Source of the DNA: Bacillus bingmayongensis
GTDB taxonomy: Bacteria > Bacillota > Bacilli > Bacillales > Bacillaceae_G
Assembly: GCF_000299035.1 (NCBI RefSeq)
Contig: NZ_JH921520.1
Span: forward strand, 124,242 to 188,241
Length of the DNA: 64,000 bases
Direction: 5' to 3'
The first letter of the stretch is position 1. The number at the start of each line of letters is the position of its first letter. Below, piece by piece: positions 1 to 8,016 of this stretch. The position numbers and the translations under genes were made by a program. Below the pieces are notes generated by a model. That model ran no database searches and was not told where the DNA came from. It saw only the letters and a list, made by a program, of their open reading frames with translations.

Positions 1-153
1 AAAGTTCGTGCAAAACTGAAAACGAAAAAAGACGCATCAAAGGAAGAAATGGAACAACTTGCTATCGAGGCAGTTAAAGAGCAAATTGAAGGGAAAACAG
101 TTCGTAAAGTAATTGTTGTTCCTGGAAAACTTGTTAATATCGTTGCAAATTAA
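1..153 (+). CDS. leuS: Leucyl-tRNA synthetase, C-terminal end (partial)
   Basis: The open frame enters from the left edge and ends with TAA after 50 codons. The residues match the C-terminal domain of bacterial LeuRS, ending in the typical run [17 protein letters not shown]. LeuRS charges tRNA-Leu in the cytoplasm. The start, catalytic and editing domains are outside the window, so only the tail can be judged. A strong terminator follows directly. The identification rests on the characteristic C-terminal sequence and on the neighbouring gerABC/metX-like genes, an arrangement remembered from B. cereus-group genomes. Confidence 0.9.
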   Translation, partial: KVRAKLKTKKDASKEEMEQLAIEAVKEQIEGKTVRKVIVVPGKLVNIVAN

Positions 154-156
154 TAG

Positions 157-194
157 GAAAGAGCAGTCCTCATGAGAGGGCTGCTCTTTTTTTT
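157..194 (+). terminator. Terminator of leuS
   Basis: Stem AGAGCAGTCCT / AGAGGGCTGCTCT with a short loop, followed by eight or more T residues. It begins a few bases after the leuS stop codon. Confidence 0.9.
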
Positions 195-300
195 GAGACA
201 ACTGAAAAAAGAGCGGAATTCATGCATAGACAAACACCTATTTTTCTATATGAAATATGATAAAAAAGGTAGGCTAATTTGAGAAGAAGAGGTGAAAGAA

Positions 301-867
301 ATGAAAGGGATGGACAATAATGCACCGCACGGTTTTATGCCAGGTGAGACGGATGGTTATGCACAGATGATGCCAATGGAGGGACATGGACAGCAAGGAT
401 ATGGTGGAATCCCAACATGGATGGGAGGGGCACAAGGAGGAGTTCCTGGAGGAGGGCCAACTACATTTTCAACATTTGTAGGTGGGGCACAAACTGGCTT
501 TCCTGCACCGGTTGGTCCACAGCCGGGGTTTGGTGGTATTGCTCCTATTCTAGTAGGAGGAGTAGGTACGTCTCCGCAAGTAATTCATGGGCACCATGGA
601 CATCATGGACACCATGGACACCACGGACATCATGGACATCATGGACACCACGGACATCATGGACACAACGGACATCATGGACACAACGGACATCATGGAC
701 ATCATGGACATCACGGACACAACGGACATCATGATCATCATGGACACCACGGTCATCAAGGTCATCAAGGTCATCAAGGTCATCACGGACATCATGGTCA
801 GCACCATCAGCAATATCAAACATGGTATAGCGGAGTTGGGGCTTCGGCAGGGCATGTTGGACATTAA
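301..867 (+). CDS. Gly/His-rich repeat protein, probable spore coat component
   Basis: 188 residues. The ATG at 301 is preferred because AGAGGTG lies 6 bases upstream; a GTG at 292 is in frame but poorly placed. Residues about 20-95 are rich in Gly, Pro, Gln and aromatics. Residues about 96-170 are almost pure Gly-His-His with occasional Asn, Asp or Gln, and the tail is Gln/Tyr-rich. No signal peptide or membrane segment is visible. Low-complexity Gly/His/Tyr proteins are typical of Bacillus spore coats, and the neighbours include germination genes, so a coat role that could bind metal ions is inferred. It is not assigned to a named Cot protein. It has its own terminator and is probably a single-gene transcript. 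Confidence 0.75.
   Translation: MKGMDNNAPHGFMPGETDGYAQMMPMEGHGQQGYGGIPTWMGGAQGGVPGGGPTTFSTFVGGAQTGFPAPVGPQPGFGGIAPILVGGVGTSPQVIHGHHGHHGHHGHHGHHGHHGHHGHHGHNGHHGHNGHHGHHGHHGHNGHHDHHGHHGHQGHQGHQGHHGHHGQHHQQYQTWYSGVGASAGHVGH
586..810 (+). repeat. Tandem repeat coding for Gly-His-His units
   Basis: Degenerate 9-bp units of the type GGACATCAT / GGACACCAC run through this segment and encode the GHH tract of the surrounding gene. Asn, Asp and Gln variants arise by single base changes (cac-aac, cat-gat, cac-caa). Copy number is likely to vary between strains. Confidence 0.9.
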
Positions 868-890
868 TGGAGTAAATAAAAACCAAAAAA

Positions 891-919
891 ATTCTCTTGT
901 ACGCAAGGGGATTTTTTTA
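891..919 (+). terminator. Terminator of the Gly/His-rich gene
   Basis: Nine-pair stem ATTCTCTTG / CAAGGGGAT (with G-T pairs) around a TACG loop, followed by a T-run. Confidence 0.75.
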
Positions 920-958
920 TTTGGGAATAGTAAAAGGGAGAAGGGAGGCGTATTACAC

Positions 959-1063
959 ATGGGAAAAGGTAGAAGTAATAATGCTGGTAAAAAACAACCG
1001 AATTTCGATGATTCATCTAATTTTGCTAAACAAAGTCAACCGACAGAACCAAAGAAGAAGTAA
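959..1063 (+). CDS. 34-residue basic hydrophilic peptide, possible small spore protein
   Basis: A short frame with a strong ribosome binding site (AGGGAGG at about 942-948) reads MGKGRSNNAGKKQPNF and continues to a Lys-rich end. It is rich in Lys, Asn, Ser and Gln with no hydrophobic segment. The composition recalls the minor small acid-soluble spore proteins of Bacillus, and it sits directly after a coat-like gene and before its own terminator. I could not match it to SspN, SspO, SspP or Tlp from memory, so the spore role is only inference. The good binding site and terminator support it as a real gene. Confidence 0.55.
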   Translation: MGKGRSNNAGKKQPNFDDSSNFAKQSQPTEPKKK

Positions 1064-1098
1064 AGACAGGCTTCCATCAGTGGAGGGCTTACTACACG

Positions 1099-1132
1099 AA
1101 AAGGAGTTATCTATAAGGATGACTCCTTTTTC
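1099..1132 (+). terminator. Terminator after the 34-residue peptide gene
   Basis: Stem AAAAGGAGTTATC / GATGACTCCTTTT (one G-T pair) followed by further T residues. Confidence 0.85.
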
Positions 1133-1195
1133 TATGGAGCTTTCCTTTTGTCTTTGATAGTGTTTTGTGTCCTTATATGTTCTTCCTCTCTATTT

Positions 1196-1349
1196 TTTAT
1201 CCCGCTATTTGCGGGCAGACCCCCACCTCAAAATTCAGCGAGAGCAAAGAAGTTAGGTGGGGGATCAACTGCCCGTAAAAACCCGGTTCGTGAGGGCTAA
1301 TAATCAATGGGGATGAAGAAAACCTCCACTGATGGAAGTTTCGCTTTAT
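1196..1349. repeat. bcr1-like element, full-length copy 1
   Basis: About 154 bp bounded by TTTAT direct repeats (1196-1200 and 1345-1349). It begins CCCGCTATT, holds the inverted repeat CCCCCACCT / AGGTGGGGG, and ends ACTGATGGAAGTTTCGC before the second TTTAT. Five relatives lie in the window (16607, 34425, 35315, 40107, 46152). Size, flanks and host fit the published bcr1 repeat of the B. cereus group; the name is from memory and was not checked by alignment. The right TTTAT overlaps the TAA stop of the MazG-like gene on the minus strand, so the element lies exactly at that gene's 3' end. Confidence 0.85.
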
Positions 1350-1774
1350 TTCCCTGCTTTTTCTAATGCTTCTTGACGTTGACGCTCAATTTCAGCACGG
1401 AGTTGTGGTTCTGGTGCTTGCCAGCCCTCTGGTTTTAAAATTTTTCCGTCGCCTTCGCGGAAGCGTGGTTTTCCATCAGCAAATAGCTTTGCCATATTTG
1501 CATTGTTTACAATTTCAAAGCCTTTATCAGGACGAACTCCCATTTCTGCAAATGTTCCAAATGCGAAATAAATAAGGTCAATTAACGCATCGTATTGATC
1601 TTCTACAGTATTTGCTTCTAAAAATTCCTCTAACTCTTCTTGCATAAAGCTTGCGCGGATTTTTGCACGTTTTTCAGTTAATTTTGTTGGTACATCTGTA
1701 ACAGGATGTCCAAATACCTCGTGCATTTTTGCAACAAGTTCATATCCTTTATCTAAACCTTTTTCGTTAGCCAT
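1346..1774 (-). CDS. MazG-like / PRA-PH-type nucleotide pyrophosphohydrolase
   Basis: 142 residues, starting at an ATG preceded by GAAAGGATG. The centre carries an acidic helix QEELEEF (about residues 45-51) and a second metal-binding helix with D-A-L-I-D (about 62-66), the ExxE...D pattern of all-alpha NTP pyrophosphatases (MazG, dUTPase and phosphoribosyl-ATP pyrophosphohydrolase superfamily). Such enzymes use Mg2+ to cleave nucleoside triphosphates to monophosphates, often for house-cleaning; the substrate cannot be told from sequence. The C-terminal third is Gln/Glu/Arg-rich and probably helical. The stop codon lies in the target-site repeat of a bcr1-like element, so transcripts that run on would carry the element in their 3' untranslated region. 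Confidence 0.75.
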   Translation of the reverse strand: MANEKGLDKGYELVAKMHEVFGHPVTDVPTKLTEKRAKIRASFMQEELEEFLEANTVEDQYDALIDLIYFAFGTFAEMGVRPDKGFEIVNNANMAKLFADGKPRFREGDGKILKPEGWQAPEPQLRAEIERQRQEALEKAGK

Positions 1775-1840
1775 GTTGTTTCATCCTTTCTCGTTTTGTG
1801 CCGAGTTTCATTGTAACATAAGGAGATTATTTAATAAAAA

Positions 1841-1867
1841 GAACATCCTATATGAAATAAGATGTTC
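1841..1867 (-). terminator. Terminator of the small membrane gene at 1876-2061
   Basis: Stem GAACATC / GATGTTC; read on the minus strand it is followed by TTTTTATTA. It lies just downstream of the stop codon of the minus-strand gene. Confidence 0.7.
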
Positions 1868-1875
1868 CTTTATTT

Positions 1876-2061
1876 CTACTCTTCTTTCTTTATTAAAAAT
1901 GATAAAACAAGATCAATGCTAAACATTCCCACAAGTAGCATTGGTATGACAACAAGCAAATAACGTGTAAATGAAACATTTTTTAAGTATGTATGAGCAA
2001 ATAAAAAGACGCCGAGAAACAGAATACCATTTAAAATAGGTTTTACTAACTTTTTAGACAT
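1876..2061 (-). CDS. Small membrane protein (61 aa), function unknown
   Basis: The frame is open further upstream, but the best start is the ATG at 2061, with GGGGGAG just before it. The product begins MSKKLVKPILNGILF and has two hydrophobic segments (about residues 8-24 and 34-56) joined by a short polar turn, ending in IKKEE. This predicts a two-pass membrane protein with both ends on the same side. No family is recognised. It sits alone between terminators, downstream of the germinant receptor operon. Confidence 0.6.
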   Translation of the reverse strand: MSKKLVKPILNGILFLGVFLFAHTYLKNVSFTRYLLVVIPMLLVGMFSIDLVLSFLIKKEE

Positions 2062-2118
2062 AAGCTCCCCCGTAAATATCTTTTTCCCTCTATAAATAAT
2101 TTTGTAAGTAATATAAAA

Positions 2119-2157
2119 AACTCCTCTCTCCGTTGTATCACGCCCGGAAGAGGAGTT
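2119..2157 (-). terminator. Terminator between the ger operon and the small membrane gene
   Basis: Stem AACTCCTCT / AGAGGAGTT around a 21-base loop; on the minus strand a T-run follows. It lies between the gerC-type gene and the small membrane gene and should end the ger operon transcript. Confidence 0.75.
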
Positions 2158-2196
2158 CAATCATTATCTGACATTTTGAGGGAACTATATTCACTA

Positions 2197-3276
2197 TTAT
2201 TCGATTACACCTGAATTTGTAATATCAACTTCATACTTTACTATGATAGGGACGTCTTTGTACATTTTTTTCCATTCTTCTAACTTAAATGGTCGATAGC
2301 GTTGTCTAAATTTAGCTCCTAGTCCGAGGGGATCGACATTTAGAGATTGAAATTTTTTGATGAGTTTTGCGGCTGTAATATTTAATTGATTTTCAACTTC
2401 TCGTGATATTTTTTTTGTGTTCTTTTTATTATCTAGGTTTATTTGTTTTGAAAGTTCTTGAATGCGTGCGTCCATTTTTACTTTGATTAAAAAGGAAGGT
2501 TTTCCATTTGTTATATTTACAGTGTACGTTGGTTTGGAATGTATATTATTAATTATTGTATATCCATCATTACTTTTAAATTCATGTGAATCTAATCGAT
2601 GTTTTTCCAATAACCCTTTAAAAATAAACATATCTTGAGGATCAATTTTTCCGACATACTTATCCTTTTTTAAAAGTCCAATGCCAGTGATTTTGATTTT
2701 GTCTTGACTCTTTTTTAGGATAGGCATATAAGAATCTTGTCCTTCACGATAATAACGAAATGCCCCTAAGTATAAGTTATCTTTTGGTAAAGGACCTGTA
2801 TTCATGTTATGTTCTAACAATTTTTTTATATAGATAGCAACATTAGCAGAAGTAGCATATTTTCCTGTTAATAGCTCCAGTCCATTTCCTTCTAACAATC
2901 CAACATATAAAGAGTTCCCGATAGTTACATCACGAAGAAGGGTATCAAAAGTGGCAGACATTCCTTTTTTGGCAATTCTTGTAGTAAATAAAGCAATACG
3001 CATTTGTCCGCTTGCAAATGGTTGAGAAGATTCTAAAGAAGTATCAGCTTTTACTTGTTTAACAACATTACCTGTTCCCTCAAAGACCTGTACTTTATTT
3101 CCTTTTTGTTGCACGGGACAAACAGATGTTACCTTTATTTTATTATTTTTTGCTGTATCAAAAACAACCCCTTGAATTAACTGAATATCATCAACAATAT
3201 TTTTTTGCAAACAGCCTGTTAGGGTAAACAGACAGATACATGAAAGAAGCGTTAGTTTTCTCTTGATTTTTTCCAT
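2197..3276 (-). CDS. gerIC: GerC-family germinant receptor lipoprotein
   Basis: 359 residues from the ATG at 3276, which follows GGGTGAAAAG. Residues 1-21 form a lipoprotein signal peptide (basic start, hydrophobic core, lipobox LTGC), so the mature protein should be lipid-anchored on the outer face of the spore inner membrane. The rest matches the Ger(x)C family: motifs such as DDIQLIQGVVFDTAK near the N terminus and a C-terminal domain ending in a V-x-Y-E-V-D-I strand. GerC proteins act with GerA and GerB to sense germinants. The start lies inside the end of the gerB-type gene (25-bp overlap), so translation is coupled. The GerI (B. cereus) / GerH (B. anthracis) assignment relies on the leuS/metX neighbourhood and is probable rather than proven. 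Confidence 0.88.
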   Translation of the reverse strand: MEKIKRKLTLLSCICLFTLTGCLQKNIVDDIQLIQGVVFDTAKNNKIKVTSVCPVQQKGNKVQVFEGTGNVVKQVKADTSLESSQPFASGQMRIALFTTRIAKKGMSATFDTLLRDVTIGNSLYVGLLEGNGLELLTGKYATSANVAIYIKKLLEHNMNTGPLPKDNLYLGAFRYYREGQDSYMPILKKSQDKIKITGIGLLKKDKYVGKIDPQDMFIFKGLLEKHRLDSHEFKSNDGYTIINNIHSKPTYTVNITNGKPSFLIKVKMDARIQELSKQINLDNKKNTKKISREVENQLNITAAKLIKKFQSLNVDPLGLGAKFRQRYRPFKLEEWKKMYKDVPIIVKYEVDITNSGVIE

Positions 3277-4346
3277 TTTCTTTTCACCCACACAATAAGA
3301 AATAAGATTGGGATGTATATATATATTAGCCAAAAACTAATTCTGGAAACATAACTAATAAAATCGTTGATATCATGTCTGTTTGTTAGAAGCTGTGACA
3401 CAATAATTGTAATGAATATAAAAGAAAGTAAAATGTATTTCTGCTTTACATGAAAGATTTCATGCGTCCCTCTTGTAGCTGCCCATAGTGGAAGAATAAA
3501 ACTTGTAAGAATTACAAGTGCATAGCCGGAGATGGCAATGTATTCTAGTCGTTCGATAAAGGGTAATTTAATAACTTGTGTCATGGAAAGCTGAGACCAA
3601 ATTATTTTTGATAACTGTTTTTCACTAAAAAAGGTGAACGCTAAAATTGTACTAAATAAATATAAAATATTAGAAAATAATGCACCATATTGTGCGAACT
3701 TGTGAGACTTCTCGGGATTTTTCACAAATGGGTATATCATAAGAAGGATTTCAAAGCCTGTCATACTATAGACTGACAATTGAGATGCTTTTAAAATATC
3801 TCCAAAAGAATGAGAAAAAACAGGAAGTAAATTTTCCCAATGTGCGTATTTCAGGATAAAGAAGCTAAGGAAAATATAACCGACTGTCCCGCCAACAGAA
3901 ATGACACAAATGCCGGTAAGTACACGAAATCCTGATGAGATGATGTAGTAACTTAATAAACAGAAAAAGATTGTGAACATCCAAGTAGAACCAGTAGGAA
4001 ACATCCATACTTGAACAATCTCAACATATGTTCGAATAACGGATATACTTACAACGAAAAAATACAGCATGAATACAATACTAATTCCATTACCGATCCA
4101 CTTTCCAAAGGTTTGCTGGTGAAGATCTATTATGTTGCCTTCTGTATTTTTTAATAAGTAATACATCATCCAAACGAGAATGTGAATGATGATTCCTACG
4201 ATGAGAACACCAATCCAAGCGTCATAGCCCGCAACTTTGGCAATAATGCGTGCAAACCCAAGAACTCCAGCACCGAACTGTGCACTATGAATCAAGAATA
4301 AAACAAATATAGGAGATACTTGATATTTGGTTTTGACTTTACTCAT
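3252..4346 (-). CDS. gerIB: GerB-family germinant receptor membrane subunit
   Basis: 364 residues from the ATG at 4346, chosen because GAGGTG lies 6 bases before it; an in-frame ATG 27 bp upstream overlaps the gerA-type stop. About ten hydrophobic segments span the whole protein, as in the spore germination permeases of the amino acid-polyamine-organocation superfamily. The N-terminal region includes the Gly-rich run HSAQFGAGVLGFARIIA, where GerB proteins are thought to contact ligand. It is the middle gene of the A-B-C operon. GerB subunits are believed to bind or gate the germinant; for GerI/GerH the reported germinants are inosine and aromatic amino acids. Confidence 0.88.
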   Translation of the reverse strand: MSKVKTKYQVSPIFVLFLIHSAQFGAGVLGFARIIAKVAGYDAWIGVLIVGIIIHILVWMMYYLLKNTEGNIIDLHQQTFGKWIGNGISIVFMLYFFVVSISVIRTYVEIVQVWMFPTGSTWMFTIFFCLLSYYIISSGFRVLTGICVISVGGTVGYIFLSFFILKYAHWENLLPVFSHSFGDILKASQLSVYSMTGFEILLMIYPFVKNPEKSHKFAQYGALFSNILYLFSTILAFTFFSEKQLSKIIWSQLSMTQVIKLPFIERLEYIAISGYALVILTSFILPLWAATRGTHEIFHVKQKYILLSFIFITIIVSQLLTNRHDINDFISYVSRISFWLIYIYIPILFLIVWVKRKWKKSREN

Positions 4347-4362
4347 ATGTGCACCTCGTTTC

Positions 4363-6201
4363 TTATTCATCAAAATCAGATGTATGTTTTGTTGAAATTC
4401 CTTTTGCTGATTTTTTTACGTGCTGCGGCCTTGCTTGAATATCTCTTGTATCAATCATAGATAATGGGAATCTAATCCAGGAATCTTTTAGTGCTTGTTG
4501 CCTTGCTGGATAAAAGAGTGCGAATGGTTTCCGTAAGGAAGAAAGCCTAAATAGATGAGTAAATAAAAAGATAAAACCGAGTGAAATTCCTAATAGTCCA
4601 CCTAATTCTGCGAATAAAAGGAATGGAAATCGTAGTAAACGAACTGCATTCCCCATCTTATAAATCGGTGTGATAAAGGAAGCTAATGCGGATAAAGCGA
4701 CAATGATTAATAAAATATTACTCGTTAGTCCTGCTTGAACAGATGCTTGTCCGATTACGATACCACCTACAATACCGAGTGTTTGGCCTACTTTCATTGG
4801 CAGTCTAGCCCCGGCCTCTCTAAGCAAATCAATAGCCAGTTCTAGAAAGAGCGCTTCTATTAAAGGTGGAAAAGGGACTTGTGCTCTTGATAAAATTAAT
4901 GTTTCGAGTAGATCACTTGGAATTAATTCGTAATGATAACTTAAAATGGCAACATATAACGGTGTTGCACAGATGGAAAACAGAACAGCGATTAGTCGTA
5001 AAAATCTTGAAAACGTAGCGTAAAGCCAAGAAACATTGTAATCCTCTGGTGAAACGAAAAAGTCAAAGTATGAAACAGGACTGAGTAAGACGCTTGGTGA
5101 ACCATCCACAAAAATAGCAATTTTCCCATCAATTAATGCAGTTGTTACTCGGTCTGTACGTTCTGTATTAATAAATAATGGGAAGATTGACTTTTCTCCC
5201 AGCAATTCTTGAATATAGGAGCTGTCGTTTATTTGATCGTATTCAATTGCACGAAGCGATTCTTCTAAATAATCAACACTGTCTTTTTCAGCAAGATTCT
5301 CTAAATACATCATGACAACTTTTGTTTTAGAGAATGTCCCAATGATAACTTCCTTTGTTTGTAGTGCTAACACTGGAAGGCGTCTACGTACTAAGTTAAT
5401 ATTGGTATCAATATCCTCTACAAACCCCTCTTGTGGACCAACAACTGTAGATTCATTTAATGGAATAGATGGCGCCCGATAATTATCAATTGTGATATTT
5501 GCTAAAATACATTTTTGATCTTGTTCATGTAACTGTACGATAGCGTGACCTTTTAAAACCATATCTTCAATTTTTTGAAGATCATTTGTAATCGTAATTC
5601 CGCTCATTGGAATATGTTCTTTTAATTCTTCCAATGTAGAACATGTACGCTCTAGTAAGGCAGGCATTAAATACTTTTGTAGTTTTTCACCATCAAGCGA
5701 TGGGCGGTAATAAGAAATCCAGTAGGGCATTGTTTCGTCATCTGACGTGTGATAGCTTACAAAATCACTAGATGCTTTTAGATTTTTAATTAAATCTTGT
5801 AGAGAGTGGATATGTTCCTTTTTCGGTTTACTAAAGTCATAAATACTGTTAGTACTGCTATTGGTTTTTTCGCTCTCGTGCTGCTGTGTTTTTCGTTCTT
5901 GTCTCGTAATGTGAACTGAGTGCTTGGGTTGTTTCTTACTTTCTTGCTTATTACTTGGATGCTGCTGTATTTGTTTAGTATGTTTCGTAGTCTGGCTGGA
6001 TTGTTGATTCTGTTTCTTTTGTTCTTGCTCGGTGCTTGCCTGCTGTTTTTTCTTATCTTGCATTGTCTCTTTAGCGTATTCTTGCTGTTTATTTTTTGGA
6101 TTTTCTTCTTGATTTGTAGCCTGCCTCTGTTGATCTGAGGTCGCTTCGTTTAAGCCAGTATTGTTCGTCTTCTTTTTCTTACGTAACCATTTCCATATCA
6201 T
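4363..6201 (-). CDS. gerIA: GerA-family germinant receptor subunit with long Gln/Lys-rich N terminus
   Basis: 612 residues from the ATG at 6201, with AGAGGG just upstream; the frame is open beyond it but without a binding site. Residues about 8-118 are an extreme hydrophilic tail rich in Gln, Lys, Glu, Ser and Thr. Then come the two soluble GerA subdomains (from about 120; motifs such as VVGPQEGFVEDIDTNINLVRRRL and FVDGSPSVLLSP) and four or more membrane segments after about residue 395, with the conserved LPMKVGQTLGIVGGIVIGQA stretch split around them. GerA subunits assemble with GerB and GerC into the inner-membrane receptor. An extended Gln-rich N terminus is a known mark of the GerI/GerH type. 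Confidence 0.88.
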   Translation of the reverse strand: MIWKWLRKKKKTNNTGLNEATSDQQRQATNQEENPKNKQQEYAKETMQDKKKQQASTEQEQKKQNQQSSQTTKHTKQIQQHPSNKQESKKQPKHSVHITRQERKTQQHESEKTNSSTNSIYDFSKPKKEHIHSLQDLIKNLKASSDFVSYHTSDDETMPYWISYYRPSLDGEKLQKYLMPALLERTCSTLEELKEHIPMSGITITNDLQKIEDMVLKGHAIVQLHEQDQKCILANITIDNYRAPSIPLNESTVVGPQEGFVEDIDTNINLVRRRLPVLALQTKEVIIGTFSKTKVVMMYLENLAEKDSVDYLEESLRAIEYDQINDSSYIQELLGEKSIFPLFINTERTDRVTTALIDGKIAIFVDGSPSVLLSPVSYFDFFVSPEDYNVSWLYATFSRFLRLIAVLFSICATPLYVAILSYHYELIPSDLLETLILSRAQVPFPPLIEALFLELAIDLLREAGARLPMKVGQTLGIVGGIVIGQASVQAGLTSNILLIIVALSALASFITPIYKMGNAVRLLRFPFLLFAELGGLLGISLGFIFLFTHLFRLSSLRKPFALFYPARQQALKDSWIRFPLSMIDTRDIQARPQHVKKSAKGISTKHTSDFDE

Positions 6202-6453
6202 ATGTATTCCCTCTTTAATGATGTAAGATAATGTTAGTTTGTGGTGATTTTTGTATATTATGCACGTATTTAAGAGAGGTAGAGAAGAAATGGTTTTATA
6301 CTCAAAAATATCCAAGTAGGAAGGTTTTTCTTTTCAAAGTGTTTAATAATTTCGGTAAGAAGAAATTATGGTTGTGTAATTTAACTTTGTTTTTAGGAAA
6401 TGGAAGCAGAAAAAAGATGTGAGATGGAGATTCTTGGTGGAGGAGGAAAACTG

Positions 6454-7578
6454 ATGCTACACGTGAAAAAAGAAAGATTTCATTTAAATGAATTCACATT
6501 TGAAAATGGTATAAAAATTCCTGTTCAGATTGGATATGAGACGTACGGTAAATTAAATCGAGAAAAATCAAATGCGATTTTAGTCTGTCATTATTTCAGT
6601 GCAACGAGCCATGCAGCTGGAAAATATACAGAAGAAGATCCATTTCCAGGTTGGTGGGATGGACTAATTGGACCGGGGAAAGCAATTGATACAGATCACT
6701 ATTTTGTAATATGTACTGATAACCTTTGTAATGTACAAGTGAAAAGTCCTTATGTGATTACAACGGGACCAAAATCAATTAATCCAATAACGGGATCAGA
6801 ATATGGGATGGAATTTCCGGTATTTACATTTTTAGATGTAGCACGTGTGCAGCATGAATTAGTGAAGGATATGGGGATTACAAAGTTGCATGCGGTAATG
6901 GGACCGTCAGCTGGTGGAATGATTACGCAGCAATGGGCTGTTCATTATCCACATATGGTAGAGCGGATGATTGGTGTAATTACGAATCCGCAAAATCCAA
7001 TTGTAACATCAGTTAATGTTCTGCAAAATGCAATTGAATCTATTCAGTTAGATCCAAAGTGGAATGATGGGAATTATGGGGATGAACAACCGATGAAAGG
7101 ATTACATTTAGCAAGGAAGATGATGTTTATCAATGCATTCGATGCTCATTATTACGAAACGACCTTTCCGCGTAATAGTGCGGAAACAGCACCTTATGAG
7201 AATTTCTCAGCACTAACATCATTTGAAACAAATATAAATGCATTGACATTGCAAAATATTGCTTTTGTAGATGCTAATTCATGGATGTATACAGCGAAAG
7301 CGACATTATTGCATGACATCGCACATGGTTTTTCTTCTTTAGAAGAGGCACTTTCTCAAATAGAGGCAGATGTGCTTATGATTCCGTGTAAGCAAGATTT
7401 ACTGCAGCCTTCTCGTTATAATTATAAAATGGTAGAGATGCTTCAAAAACAAGGGAAATACGCGGAAGTTTATGAGATTGAAAGTATAAATGGTCATATG
7501 GCGGGTGTATTAGATGTTCATTTATTTGAAAAGAAAGTGGATGAGTTTTTAAAGAGAAGAGTGTCTAGTCGTGTATGA
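6454..7578 (+). CDS. MetX-like homoserine O-acetyltransferase family protein (alpha/beta hydrolase fold)
   Basis: 374 residues. The ATG at 6454 is chosen because GGAGGAGG lies 6-7 bases before it; in-frame codons further upstream lack a site. The protein aligns with the MetX family: an N-terminal YETYGKLN stretch, nucleophile elbow GPSAGG (about residue 150), Asp in CKQDLLQP and His in NGHMAG near the end, a complete Ser-Asp-His triad. Classical MetX enzymes transfer acetyl from acetyl-CoA to homoserine for methionine synthesis, but they carry GGSMGG and GHDAFL at these places. This copy differs at both, so it may use another acyl acceptor or act as a hydrolase. It is transcribed divergently from the ger operon. 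Confidence 0.78.
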   Translation: MLHVKKERFHLNEFTFENGIKIPVQIGYETYGKLNREKSNAILVCHYFSATSHAAGKYTEEDPFPGWWDGLIGPGKAIDTDHYFVICTDNLCNVQVKSPYVITTGPKSINPITGSEYGMEFPVFTFLDVARVQHELVKDMGITKLHAVMGPSAGGMITQQWAVHYPHMVERMIGVITNPQNPIVTSVNVLQNAIESIQLDPKWNDGNYGDEQPMKGLHLARKMMFINAFDAHYYETTFPRNSAETAPYENFSALTSFETNINALTLQNIAFVDANSWMYTAKATLLHDIAHGFSSLEEALSQIEADVLMIPCKQDLLQPSRYNYKMVEMLQKQGKYAEVYEIESINGHMAGVLDVHLFEKKVDEFLKRRVSSRV

Positions 7579-7580
7579 AA

Positions 7581-7613
7581 AAAAGTGCGAGCGGTTAAGC
7601 AAGCACTTTTTTT
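7581..7613 (+). terminator. Terminator of the MetX-like gene
   Basis: Stem AAAAGTGC / GCACTTTT with a 14-base loop and a following T-run; it starts just after the TGA. It may also serve the convergent small gene. Confidence 0.85.
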
Positions 7614-7797
7614 AGATGATTTTTAAACGGAAGACATATGCACCAATGCACAATCCAAAACAAGCTATACTAAGTAATAAATAAATGAATGATCGTTCTT
7701 GAGAGGATTGTGTAGGTTTTCTTTTGTTAAATATACCGAGTGAAATGATAGAAAGAATAAAAAAAATGAAACCTATAAAGAAAAGAAAAAGTGTCAT
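7612..7797 (-). CDS. Small two-pass membrane protein (61 aa), unknown
   Basis: The start MTLFLFFIGFIFF at 7797 is preferred, with AAAGGAAT upstream; the frame stays open further back but those residues look like chance translation. Two hydrophobic stretches (about residues 2-20 and 38-56) flank a basic loop NKRKPTQSSQER, predicting a small integral membrane protein. No family is recognised. The stop codon overlaps the terminator of the convergent MetX-like gene. Confidence 0.55.
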   Translation of the reverse strand: MTLFLFFIGFIFFILSIISLGIFNKRKPTQSSQERSFIYLLLSIACFGLCIGAYVFRLKII

Positions 7798-8016
7798 TTC
7801 GATCGATTCCTTTCGTAAAACAAGTATATTGAGAATACAATGTGAGTGTTGTATTTGTAAAGAGGATAAATTTATAAAAGGGTTGAAAAAGAATAAGACT
7901 ATGAAAAGTTTCAGTTCTTTGCGTTCGTACTTTTGCATGCTAAAATTGGTGATGGGTGGATTAGTAGAAAAACTTATTACTTAAAGTTTCATTGTATATA
8001 AGGAGGAGCGACACAT

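Noticed and set aside
545-960. Minus-strand and alternate-frame open frames through the Gly/His repeat
   Set aside because: They are shadows of the GHH repeat with no start signals; the plus-strand frame has the binding site and terminator.
6260-6453. S-box (SAM) riboswitch before the MetX-like gene
   Set aside because: AAGAGAGGTAGAGAAG recalls the start of an S-box, but the following conserved GATGAAACC core and the terminator are absent.
7724-7984. Plus-strand open frame opposite the small membrane gene at 7612-7797
   Set aside because: No binding site and a Lys/Arg-rich, Cys-containing random composition; the minus-strand protein looks more real.
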